Shown here: positions 8,150 to 15,779 of the stretch, one piece after another | How the letters are laid out: each line of letters starts with the position of its first letter | Numbering within the stretch: position 1 is the stretch's first letter | NCBI RefSeq assembly: GCF_000482365.1 | Contig: NZ_AXVC01000021.1 | Coordinates: 1-64,000, forward strand | Direction: 5' to 3' | Source of the DNA: Porphyromonas uenonis DSM 23387 = JCM 13868 | Lineage (GTDB): Bacteria; Bacteroidota; Bacteroidia; Bacteroidales; Porphyromonadaceae | DNA length: 64,000 nt | The notes under the pieces: generated by a model | What the model was told of the DNA's origin: nothing | The model's database searches: none | Seen by the model: the letters and a program-made list of their open reading frames with translations, nothing else | Program-made: the position numbers and the translations under genes

Positions 8150-9223
8150 ATGACTGACAGAAGAATTGTGGTCGGGATAACCCACGGCGACATCAACGGA
8201 ACGAGCTACGAGCTACTGCTCAAGCTCTTCAACCGCAATGGCGTGACCGACCTCTTTACACCTATTATATATGGATCTCCACGTATCGCCGCGTACTACA
8301 GTAAGGCACTACAGATGGAGCGTGCGTCGTGGCATCTGATCACTGACGCGGAGGAGGCGGAGCCCGACGTGGTCAACGTGATCGACGTGGTGGGCGACGA
8401 GATTGACGTGACGCCTGGCAAGGTGACGGAGCCTGCGGGTTTGGCTGCCTTGGCTGCCCTAGAGCGAGCCACGAGCGACATTAACCGTGGTGCGATAGAT
8501 GTCTTGGTCACCTGCCCGATCAATAAGTCGGCTATGCCTCAAGACCGCTTCCCCTACAAAGGGCACACCGCCTACCTAGGCGTGGCTTGCGGACAGGGCA
8601 AGGAACCTCTGATGATCCTCGCAGCGCCTTCGGGTCTGCGGGTCGCACTGGTATCGACGCACGACCCCATTAGCCAAGTGCCCAAGGTCATCACCCAGAG
8701 ACGAGTCCTCAAGACTTTGGAGATCCTAGACGAAGCGCTGCGACGCGACTTCTTGATCTCTTCGCCTCGCATAGCAGTCCTCGGACTCAACCCACACGCT
8801 GGGGACAACGGACTGATCGGCTCCGAGGAGCTAGAGGTCATCGCTCCGTCTATTGCCATTGCGCAGCGGGAGATGGGAATCTATGCTTTTGGACCGTTCT
8901 CGGCCGATGGCTTCTGGGGCTCGGGAGCTTATCAGCAGTACGATGCGGTCTTGGCTATGTACCACGATCAGGGCTTAGCCCCCTTCAAGCTACTACACCT
9001 ACACGACGGGGTCAACGTGACGGCGGGACTACCCATCATACGCACCTCGCCTGACCACGGCACGGGCTACGATATCGTGATGCAGGGCATCGCCAATGAG
9101 CAGGCACTTATGGAGTCTATCTACATGGCTATCGACCTCTACCGCCATCGCATGGCAGACGATGAGGCGCGTAGCAATGTCCTGCCTAAGCTCTACAAGA
9201 ACAAACGAGGAGATAACGAGTAA
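8150..9223 (+). CDS. pdxA: 4-hydroxythreonine-4-phosphate dehydrogenase
   Basis: A 357-residue cytosolic NAD-dependent metalloenzyme of the DXP-dependent pyridoxal-phosphate route. It oxidises 4-phosphohydroxy-L-threonine before PdxJ condensation. Visible hallmarks are the N-terminal GITHGDINGT, the metal-ligand segment KGHTAYLG, LGLNPHAGDNG, YDAVLAMYHDQGLAPFK and TSPDHGTGYDI. Length is normal. The stop codon abuts the next start (TAA then ATG). pdxB, an earlier step of the same pathway, is at 53334-54545. Confidence 0.95.
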   Translation: MTDRRIVVGITHGDINGTSYELLLKLFNRNGVTDLFTPIIYGSPRIAAYYSKALQMERASWHLITDAEEAEPDVVNVIDVVGDEIDVTPGKVTEPAGLAALAALERATSDINRGAIDVLVTCPINKSAMPQDRFPYKGHTAYLGVACGQGKEPLMILAAPSGLRVALVSTHDPISQVPKVITQRRVLKTLEILDEALRRDFLISSPRIAVLGLNPHAGDNGLIGSEELEVIAPSIAIAQREMGIYAFGPFSADGFWGSGAYQQYDAVLAMYHDQGLAPFKLLHLHDGVNVTAGLPIIRTSPDHGTGYDIVMQGIANEQALMESIYMAIDLYRHRMADDEARSNVLPKLYKNKRGDNE

Positions 9224-10210
9224 ATGCAAAGAGCGACAAAGGATATGGAGCGCATCAATGGACTCCTAGCTCGCAAAGGGATAAGACCCATGACTGATCG
9301 CATAGCCCACGAAGTGCTGGTGCGTACAGACTTTGCCGAGGCTCACTACATGTCTATGATAGCGATGCTCATGGGCGTGGTCGCAGCCTTCACACTGATC
9401 GACCCGATCTCTCTGTGGAGCAGCATCGTTGGCACAGTAGTCATACTGCTAGCCCTGATACTCAACGAAACCGCCTACTCAGTAGAGCGACAGCGCGTCA
9501 CGAGACAGACGATCCCAACGCCTAGCAAGCAGGTTGTCGTCTGGTACACAGCCACACCGATCGTCCTACAGCTGGCGCTCCTCGTCTCCTTGCCGATACG
9601 CATCAGCACTTACCCGCCAGAGGAGACAGGCGCTACGGGCATCTCGGGCTGGTGGTACGCTGCGCTAGCGCTTATCGTCGTACTCCTCTACTTCTATCAG
9701 CTACTCATCGAGTACTTCGTCAGGTACTACCAGCGCAGTATGTTTGCACAGCTGGAGGCTCATCACTACGCCCCACTCTTTGCCTACCGATACCAACGAG
9801 GCTATCAGGCGACCAGTCCTAAGGAGCCCGAGGGCCGATGGACCAGACGTGCACTCTACCGCTTACTCACGCTCTGGGAAGTGCTCCTCCCGTGGCACTA
9901 CCGGCTACAATCACTACTCTATCGACATGCGCATCAGGAGGGCGTACCAGCGCAGTTTGTTCAGCAGATGCCGCAGTATAAGCGTAGCGTCGGTGTCACG
10001 CTAGGTCTGCTCAGCAACTACAACCGCTGGGTGCTCCTCGTCCTCACTTTGGCCTTCCGCTGGGAGCTCTGGTACCTAATCGTGACAGGCGTCGTCATCT
10101 CGCTGATCACCCTAGGCGTGCAGCTCTACCTAGAGTCTGAGTACCGCAAGCTTTACCAGGGACTCAGCGACAACATACAGCGGAAAGAGCAGCCTGAGTC
10201 TCCACAATAG
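9224..10210 (+). CDS. Hypothetical membrane protein
   Basis: A 328-residue protein of unrecognised family. Hydrophobic segments are visible at about residues 42-59, 63-81, 103-122, 139-163 and two more near 268-303. That leaves a large, basic, aromatic-rich cytoplasmic or periplasmic middle region (residues ~165-260, many Tyr, Arg and His). ATG 9224 directly follows the pdxA stop; an internal ATG at 9245 is an alternative start. It ends 4 nt before the AddA-like gene, so it is translationally linked to both. No catalytic motif seen. Confidence 0.75.
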   Translation: MQRATKDMERINGLLARKGIRPMTDRIAHEVLVRTDFAEAHYMSMIAMLMGVVAAFTLIDPISLWSSIVGTVVILLALILNETAYSVERQRVTRQTIPTPSKQVVVWYTATPIVLQLALLVSLPIRISTYPPEETGATGISGWWYAALALIVVLLYFYQLLIEYFVRYYQRSMFAQLEAHHYAPLFAYRYQRGYQATSPKEPEGRWTRRALYRLLTLWEVLLPWHYRLQSLLYRHAHQEGVPAQFVQQMPQYKRSVGVTLGLLSNYNRWVLLVLTLAFRWELWYLIVTGVVISLITLGVQLYLESEYRKLYQGLSDNIQRKEQPESPQ

Positions 10211-10214
10211 TGCC

Positions 10215-13200
10215 ATGAGTACGAGCAACCAGCGACTCCATATCTACAAAGCTTCGGCAGGAGCGGGCAAGACCCACACCATGACGAAAGCTTTCCTGCG
10301 CCACGTCCTGCAGTACCCCGAGAGTAGTTACCAGGAGGTCCAGGCGGTCACCTTTACCAACCTAGCTACCCGAGAGCTCAAGGAGCGATTCTTCAAGGAG
10401 CTCGACACATTGGCGGTAGCGCCTCAAGAGTCGCCTTTCTACGATAGCTTTAATACTCATTACAGTGACGAGCAGCTATCCACAAGAGCACGCACGGCGC
10501 TCCAGTCCATACTCTTCGACTATGACGGACTACGAGTCAAGACGATCGACTCCTTCTTCCAAGACATCATCCATGCGCTAGCCATCGAACTCAAGCAGCG
10601 CCCCACGACACGCATCGAGCTCTCCACCGATCAGATACTAGGACTAGCCGTGGAGCGACTCTTTGACGAGCCATCCCCAGAAGCCCAAGAGGCGATCAAG
10701 CGCTTTCTGACCGACCAAGCCGACAAGTCGATCTATGCTCTCAAGAACGGCCTGACCCTCTTCGCCAAGCAGCTCTACAATGAGCAGATACAGGAGCTAG
10801 CCTTCAAGAATAAACAGTTGCTCAACCCCAAGACCTATCCCCTCTTTTTGAAAGCGGTCAAGGAGCAGATCGATATTGTGCGGGAAGAGATCCGCAAGCA
10901 GGTAGACGCATTCCGAGAGCAAGTCATCCCAGGCACTAAGTTCCCTGGCGGGCAACAATCCCCACTCGCTAGACTGACAGACACGACGAAGGATCAGCCG
11001 ACCATCGGTGACACAAAGTCCTATATAACCGCCACCACGTGGGATAAGTATCTGAGGCACTTCAACGTTGAGGAGGCCCTGGATGAGCGCTACACAAAGG
11101 GCTTCGAGCGCTCTCCCCTGCTTAACGCCTTCTACAAGATACTGCCTCTCCACACAAAGCTCTTTACCCTGCAGACCGCCATCAGAAAGGGGTACGACCT
11201 GCAGCTCCTCGGAGAGATACAAAGCAACGTCAGCAAGGTCTCAGAGGAGCTAAACATAACGCTCCTAGACAACGCCAAGCAACTCATTCGCACCCTCGTG
11301 GGTAGGGAGCATAGCACAGCTTTTATCTATGAGCGGATCGGTACCAAGCTCAAGCATCACATGATCGATGAGTTTCAGGACACCAGTCGCTTTCAGTACG
11401 AAAACTTCAAGCCGCTCCTCAATGAGGCTCTAGCCGCTGATGGCTCTAGCTTCATCGTAGGAGATGTCAAGCAGAGCATCTACCGCTTTCGCAATAGCGA
11501 CCCGATGCTCCTGCAGAAGAGCCTGAGCAAGGACTTCTCCAACTACGAGAAGACACACAACCTAGAGTTCAACTGGCGTAGCGCTCCAGCGATTGTCTCT
11601 TTCAACAACCGCTTCTTCTCTCTCCTACCCGGCGCCTCCCAGCTCAAGCTGGATAAATCCTCCGAAAGCTACGACCTTATCGAGAACATTTACAAAGCCT
11701 CAGAGGTCCATCAAGAAGTTCCCGACAAGCACATAGACAAGGTAGGCGGAGTCTTCATCCATCAGTGGCAAGAGGCTAGCCCACAGGATCAGCTCCAGGC
11801 AAAGATCGACTACCTCCTCGAGCACGTCATCCCCTCCCTCCGAGAGCGTGGCTACAAGCTCTCCGACATCGCCATCCTGACGCCAAAGAACGACACCCTC
11901 CAGCGCATCGCTCAGTCCATCATTCTGCACAACAAAGAGCACACTGAACAAGAGCCTCTCGCCTTCGTATCTCGTGAGATGCTCTCGCTAGATGCTAACC
12001 CGCTCTACCGACTCATCGTAGAGATCATGCACAGCGTGCTAGTCAATGCAGGAGCCACTGAGGAGCTCTACAGCAAGAGCTTCGAGCACCGACTAGCCAC
12101 AGCGCACTATGCCGTGCTAGCGCGTAGCATCCATGACCTACCCGCCCTAGATCTCACCCGTTGCTACAGCGAGGGACTAGGTGCCTCGCTCTACGAACTC
12201 ACGCTACTGATCATCGAGGCCGTGAGCCCCCTCATCACCCCCGCCGACCAGCCCTACATAGATGCACTCCTAGACACCGTACAGGACTATAGCCAGGACA
12301 ACTACGTGGACCTGCAGGGCTTCCTCGAGTGGCTAGAGACCCACACCCCCAGACTATGCCTAGAGACGCAAGATGCACTGCAGCTCCTCACCATACACTC
12401 GGCCAAGGGGCTAGGCTTCCCCGTCGTCTGCCTTCTGGAGTACCAGTGGAGGCTCCTAGACCACAACGACATCATCTGGTGCAATGACAAGGAGGTGATG
12501 GACGAGCTTCACAAGCTGCTAGGTACGGATGTTGAGATACCTCCCCTACTCCCCATCTCCTCTACCAAAGAAACGCTGAGCACCTCCTTCCGCCACAGGA
12601 TCGCAGCCGAGGAGGGAGCAGCCCTCCTAGATCGTATCAATACACTCTACGTAGCGATGACACGAGCCAAGAGCGAGATGCACCTAATCCTCAGTGAGAA
12701 GAAGGAGAAGGCGGGCAAGAGTGTCAACTTCGAGAGCGTCATCTCCGAGCTAGTCGGAAAGATCCACGAAACCGCCTCCAGTGCAGACTTTTGCGAATCC
12801 AAAGAAATCCCCCTCCACTACTCCGAAAGCACAACTTCCTTGGTAAAAGTTGGAGAAGTCCTGCAGCGCACCTTTTACACTCAGACAGACCCCTCCAAAG
12901 CTCCGCAAACTCAGCCTACGGCAGAGCCCAGCACCGCCTCAGCACCCCGCAGGATCTCTGGCAGAGAGCAGACCAGCGACCTAGCCCAGCTACGCGTGCG
13001 TCGCTCCCAGAGCGTCTCCTACCAGGAGCAAGATGCCGTACGCAGAGGACTATTCCTCCACGCCTTGCTAAGTGAGATCGACTACCTAGAGCACAACGAA
13101 CTACAAGATATACTCCAGGCCAAGTGCCACCAGGGGCTCCTCCCCAGGGAGCAACTAGCCGCCCTCACCAAGCAGCTCGAGGGCGCGCTCGCAGACCCTG

Positions 13201-13520
13201 CGATAGCCGAGTACTACCAGCCGAGTAGCCAGTGGCAGGTGGTCAACGAGCGGAGCGTCGTCCGCTTCACACAAGACACCAGCAGTGAGACACGCACAGC
13301 CCGCATAGAGCGTCCCGACCGCATCATGTATGATGAGGAGGCGCAGCAAGCCGTCATCATAGACTACAAGAGTGGCGATGAGGCGCAACAGCAGACCGCT
13401 CGTCACAAGCGCCAGCTACGCAACTATCGCGAGGCGCTCCTCGCCAGTGGCTTCACGACCGTCCGCGCCTACCTCCTCTACCTCTCCAGCGACGGGCACC
13501 TAGTCGTCGAGGTAGACTGA
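10215..13520 (+). CDS. AddA/RecB-like UvrD-type helicase with C-terminal nuclease domain
   Basis: A 1101-residue ATP-dependent helicase-nuclease for double-strand-break end processing. SF1 motifs appear in order: Walker A ASAGAGKTH at 13-21, motif Ia QAVTFTNLATREL, VKTIDSFFQD, Walker B MIDEFQDTSRFQ, motif III GDVKQSIYRFRNSDP, motif IV NWRSAPAIV, motif V LTIHSAKGLGFPVV and motif VI LYVAMTRAKSEMHL. A PD-(D/E)XK nuclease follows near the C-terminus (FLHALLSEID, ERPDRIM, VIIDYKSGDE, QLRNYREAL). This architecture is AddA-like. The usual partner AddB/RecC is not adjacent. It is the last gene of the 6155-13520 unit. Confidence 0.9.
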   Translation: MSTSNQRLHIYKASAGAGKTHTMTKAFLRHVLQYPESSYQEVQAVTFTNLATRELKERFFKELDTLAVAPQESPFYDSFNTHYSDEQLSTRARTALQSILFDYDGLRVKTIDSFFQDIIHALAIELKQRPTTRIELSTDQILGLAVERLFDEPSPEAQEAIKRFLTDQADKSIYALKNGLTLFAKQLYNEQIQELAFKNKQLLNPKTYPLFLKAVKEQIDIVREEIRKQVDAFREQVIPGTKFPGGQQSPLARLTDTTKDQPTIGDTKSYITATTWDKYLRHFNVEEALDERYTKGFERSPLLNAFYKILPLHTKLFTLQTAIRKGYDLQLLGEIQSNVSKVSEELNITLLDNAKQLIRTLVGREHSTAFIYERIGTKLKHHMIDEFQDTSRFQYENFKPLLNEALAADGSSFIVGDVKQSIYRFRNSDPMLLQKSLSKDFSNYEKTHNLEFNWRSAPAIVSFNNRFFSLLPGASQLKLDKSSESYDLIENIYKASEVHQEVPDKHIDKVGGVFIHQWQEASPQDQLQAKIDYLLEHVIPSLRERGYKLSDIAILTPKNDTLQRIAQSIILHNKEHTEQEPLAFVSREMLSLDANPLYRLIVEIMHSVLVNAGATEELYSKSFEHRLATAHYAVLARSIHDLPALDLTRCYSEGLGASLYELTLLIIEAVSPLITPADQPYIDALLDTVQDYSQDNYVDLQGFLEWLETHTPRLCLETQDALQLLTIHSAKGLGFPVVCLLEYQWRLLDHNDIIWCNDKEVMDELHKLLGTDVEIPPLLPISSTKETLSTSFRHRIAAEEGAALLDRINTLYVAMTRAKSEMHLILSEKKEKAGKSVNFESVISELVGKIHETASSADFCESKEIPLHYSESTTSLVKVGEVLQRTFYTQTDPSKAPQTQPTAEPSTASAPRRISGREQTSDLAQLRVRRSQSVSYQEQDAVRRGLFLHALLSEIDYLEHNELQDILQAKCHQGLLPREQLAALTKQLEGALADPAIAEYYQPSSQWQVVNERSVVRFTQDTSSETRTARIERPDRIMYDEEAQQAVIIDYKSGDEAQQQTARHKRQLRNYREALLASGFTTVRAYLLYLSSDGHLVVEVD

Positions 13521-13613
13521 TGCCTTTATTGCCCAGGGCTGACGCATTATAACCAGCCACTTAGGAGCTGCACATAACGATAACTAGGGATGCACGGTCC
13601 GAGTATTGCTACA

Positions 13614-13840
13614 GAGTGGCTACAGATCCTCTCTGATTACGCCTTCCTTCCGAAGGATGGAATTCCTACCTAGGAAATTGTCCAATTGCTACCTAGGAAT
13701 TTCCCAATTCCTACCTAGGAAATAAAAAATTCTTCGGAGGAATCAAATGAAACTTCGGAGGAATCAAAAAATAAGTCCGAAGAATTTGACCATTTCCTAG
13801 GTAGGAATTGGGCAAATTCCTAGGTAGAAAATGAAATGAG
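13614..13840. repeat. Family C array upstream of rpsF
   Basis: About 225 bp of alternating palindromic half-sites: TTCCTACCTAGGAA three times on the left, CTTCGGAGGAATC in the middle and TTCCTAGGTAGGAA on the right, so left and right can pair over the whole block. It is preceded by GATCCTCTCTGATTAC. Almost the same block recurs at 50771-51016 upstream of another gene. The remainder of the 13521-13945 gap holds only the promoter. Confidence 0.85.
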
Positions 13841-13887
13841 CTCACATTTATCATGCGTCAGTCCTGGGATGTGAGATTGCAATGCGC

Positions 13888-13917
13888 TTGTTTATCCAAT
13901 AAATATGTGTACCTTTG
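13888..13917 (+). promoter_or_regulatory. Promoter of the rpsF-rpsR-rplI operon
   Basis: TTG at 13888-13890 and TACCTTTG at 13910-13917 fit the -33/-7 pattern with 19 nt between them. The ATG of rpsF is 28 nt downstream, so the leader is too short to hold an obvious S6:S18 leader fold. Confidence 0.75.
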
Positions 13918-13945
13918 CAGGCAATAGCATTTTTACTAACTATAT

Positions 13946-14293
13946 ATGAACCACTACGAAACCGTTTTCATTTTAACTCCCGTTTTGTCTGATGCTCAGA
14001 TGAAGGAAGCGGTAGATAAGTTCACATCACATCTCACCTCTGCAGGTGCTACGATTGTGAACGATGAGCACTGGGGGCTCAAGAAGCTCGCCTATCCCAT
14101 CGAGAAGAAGTCTACCGGATTCTATCACTTCATAGAGTTTGACGCTGAGCCTTCAGTGATCAAGCCCTTTGAGACACTCATGAGACGTGACGAGACGGTC
14201 CTGCGCTACATCACAATCGCTCAGGACAAGTTCCATCATGCGTATGCTGAGAAGCGTCGCGCACTGAAAAGTAACCCTGTAGCAGAGAAGTAA
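13946..14293 (+). CDS. rpsF: 30S ribosomal protein S6
   Basis: A 115-residue small-subunit protein that pairs with S18 on the platform of the 30S subunit. Recognised from the N-terminal [16 protein letters not shown], the central [19 protein letters not shown] and the VLRY segment. It has normal length with a slightly basic C-terminus. First gene of the rpsF-rpsR-rplI operon, with its own TAnnTTTG promoter. Confidence 0.97.
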   Translation: MNHYETVFILTPVLSDAQMKEAVDKFTSHLTSAGATIVNDEHWGLKKLAYPIEKKSTGFYHFIEFDAEPSVIKPFETLMRRDETVLRYITIAQDKFHHAYAEKRRALKSNPVAEK

Positions 14294-14296
14294 ACC

Positions 14297-14563
14297 ATGG
14301 CAAGAACAAGAAGAGGTCGCTATAGCAGACCACTCCCCGGAGAGGTACAGCAGAAGAAGTACTGCCGCTTTAAGAAGGCTGGCATTAAGTTTGTGGACTA
14401 CAAGGACCCCGAGTTCCTCAAGAAGTTCCTCAATGATCAGGGTAAGATCCTCCCTCGTCGCATCACAGGCAATAGCCTCAAGTTCCAGCGTCGCGTAGCT
14501 CAGGCTGTCAAGCGTGCTCGTCACCTAGCTCTGCTACCCTTCGTAACGGACCTTATGAAGTAA
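14297..14563 (+). CDS. rpsR: 30S ribosomal protein S18
   Basis: An 88-residue basic protein that binds S6 in the 30S platform. Diagnostic segments are [35 protein letters not shown] and [13 protein letters not shown]. It starts 3 nt after the rpsF stop. CRF retains one cysteine, not a zinc-binding pair. Confidence 0.97.
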   Translation: MARTRRGRYSRPLPGEVQQKKYCRFKKAGIKFVDYKDPEFLKKFLNDQGKILPRRITGNSLKFQRRVAQAVKRARHLALLPFVTDLMK

Positions 14564-14588
14564 TCATCACCTAGAGACCGATAAGACA

Positions 14589-15155
14589 ATGGAAGTAATA
14601 CTGAAAGAAGACATTATCAACCTAGGCTTTAAGGATGATATCGTAACTGTCAAGGATGGCTACGGACGCAACTACCTAATCCCTCAGAAGAAGGCTGTCA
14701 TCGCTAGCGAAAGCGCTAAGAAGATGCTCGCTGAGGAGCTGCGCCAGAGAGCTCACAAGCTCGAGGCTATCAAGCAGGAGGCACAGGCTCTCGGTCAGAA
14801 GATCGATGGCATGCACCTGGAGATCAAAGCTAAGACATCTAAGTATGGTGTCATCTTTGGCTCTGTAACGAACATACAGCTCGCTGAGGCACTCGCTGAG
14901 AAGGGCTTCGAGATCGATCGCAAGATCATCCAGATCAAGAAGGCTGTCAAGGAGGTTGGCGACTACGATGCTCAGGTACGTCTACACCGTGAGGTGATCG
15001 TGCCTATCACCTTCACCGTCATCTCGGAGAATCACGCCGTCATCGAGTCTGAGACGCCAGCTCCCGCACCTGCACCAGCTCCTGAGGCTGTTGCCGAGGA
15101 GCAGACAGAGGCTCCCGAGGCTAAGGCTGAGGAGACAGCTGAGGCTGCTGAGTAA
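14589..15155 (+). CDS. rplI: 50S ribosomal protein L9 with Ala/Pro/Glu tail
   Basis: A 188-residue large-subunit protein. The N-terminal domain (MEVILKEDIINLGFKDDIV, then VKDGYGRNYLIP), connecting helix and C-terminal domain end near residue 150, the usual length of L9. A further ~38 residues are almost only Ala, Pro and Glu (PAPAPAPAPEAVAEEQTEAP), an acidic flexible tail. 25 nt separate it from rpsR. Six bases after its stop codon a 175-bp MITE-like element begins. Confidence 0.96.
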   Translation: MEVILKEDIINLGFKDDIVTVKDGYGRNYLIPQKKAVIASESAKKMLAEELRQRAHKLEAIKQEAQALGQKIDGMHLEIKAKTSKYGVIFGSVTNIQLAEALAEKGFEIDRKIIQIKKAVKEVGDYDAQVRLHREVIVPITFTVISENHAVIESETPAPAPAPAPEAVAEEQTEAPEAKAEETAEAAE

Positions 15156-15161
15156 TATATT

Positions 15162-15336
15162 GAGACTGTTGCAAAAGTCAACAGTCTCACAATCTTGCAA
15201 GCAAGATTATTCTGACTTTGCAGAAAGGATGAAGCGCAAGGCGCTGAGGGTAAGGCCCGAAGGGAGCATACCTCCGTATGTGACCGAAGCCGAATCCCGA
15301 AAGCAACACATCGATTCGCCTTTATGCAACAGTCTC
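15162..15336 (+). mobile_element. MITE-like element, copy 1
   Basis: 175 bp bounded by terminal inverted repeats GAGACTGTTGCA and TGCAACAGTCTC and flanked by a 5-bp direct repeat ATATT on both sides, the signature of transposition. The left end also folds alone: GAGACTGTTG pairs with CAACAGTCTC within 27 nt. No transposase is encoded; the short internal reading frame is present in all copies but has no start or context supporting a gene. It lies between rplI and the hairpin at 15436-15476. Confidence 0.88.
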
Positions 15337-15435
15337 ATATTAGAGAGCTCTGATCTAGTGGCGTAGCTTACGCTAGCACCACAGTCATTCATCCAGGCTC
15401 TCCTGAGACTACCTCATAAGTCTCAATAATATCTA

Positions 15436-15476
15436 AGAGAGGGTCGCTACGTATCATCTACGTGGCGACCCTCTCT
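15436..15476 (+). terminator. Long hairpin, probable native terminator of the rplI operon
   Basis: An 18-bp stem (15436-15453 with 15459-15476, one G-T pair) with a 5-nt loop. It is nearly symmetrical, lacks a good T-run on the plus side and could serve both converging units. It probably followed rplI directly before MITE copy 1 inserted. The 15337-15435 stretch before it shows nothing else. Confidence 0.65.
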
Positions 15477-15480
15477 GCTT

Positions 15481-15655
15481 GAGACTGTTGCATAAAGGCG
15501 AATCGCTGTGTTGCTTTCGGGATTCGGCTTCGGTCACATACGGAGGTATGCTCCCTTCAGGCCTCACCCTCAGCGCCTTGCGCTTCATCCTTTCTACAAA
15601 GTCTAGACAATCTTGCAAGCAAGATTGTGAGACTGTTGACTTTTGCAACAGTCTC
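15481..15655 (-). mobile_element. MITE-like element, copy 2 (inverted)
   Basis: 175 bp, the reverse of copy 1, with the same inverted termini and a perfect 5-bp target duplication TGCTT on each side. Its self-folding end is on the right, facing the 3' end of relA, which is transcribed leftward. The left end lies 4 nt from the long hairpin at 15436-15476. The interval 15656-15779 up to relA holds only a small CCCCT/AGGGG hairpin. Confidence 0.88.
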
Positions 15656-15779
15656 TGCTTATATGCTTGCGATGATTGACTCTTGGCATGGACGGGAATA
15701 GAGGTCTACTCGTCTAGCCGTTCTGACGATGCGCGCCCCTACACAGGGGATACACGTATGAGTTACTTAGTCTAGCGCG

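Noticed and set aside
13924-13945. S6:S18-binding leader upstream of rpsF
   Set aside because: The predicted leader is only about 20 nt and has no fold.
15091-15366. Short reading frame inside MITE copy 1 (also present in copies 2 and 3)
   Set aside because: It reads from rplI through the repeat in a wrong frame and is identical in every copy only because the DNA is repeated; no start or conservation beyond the element.
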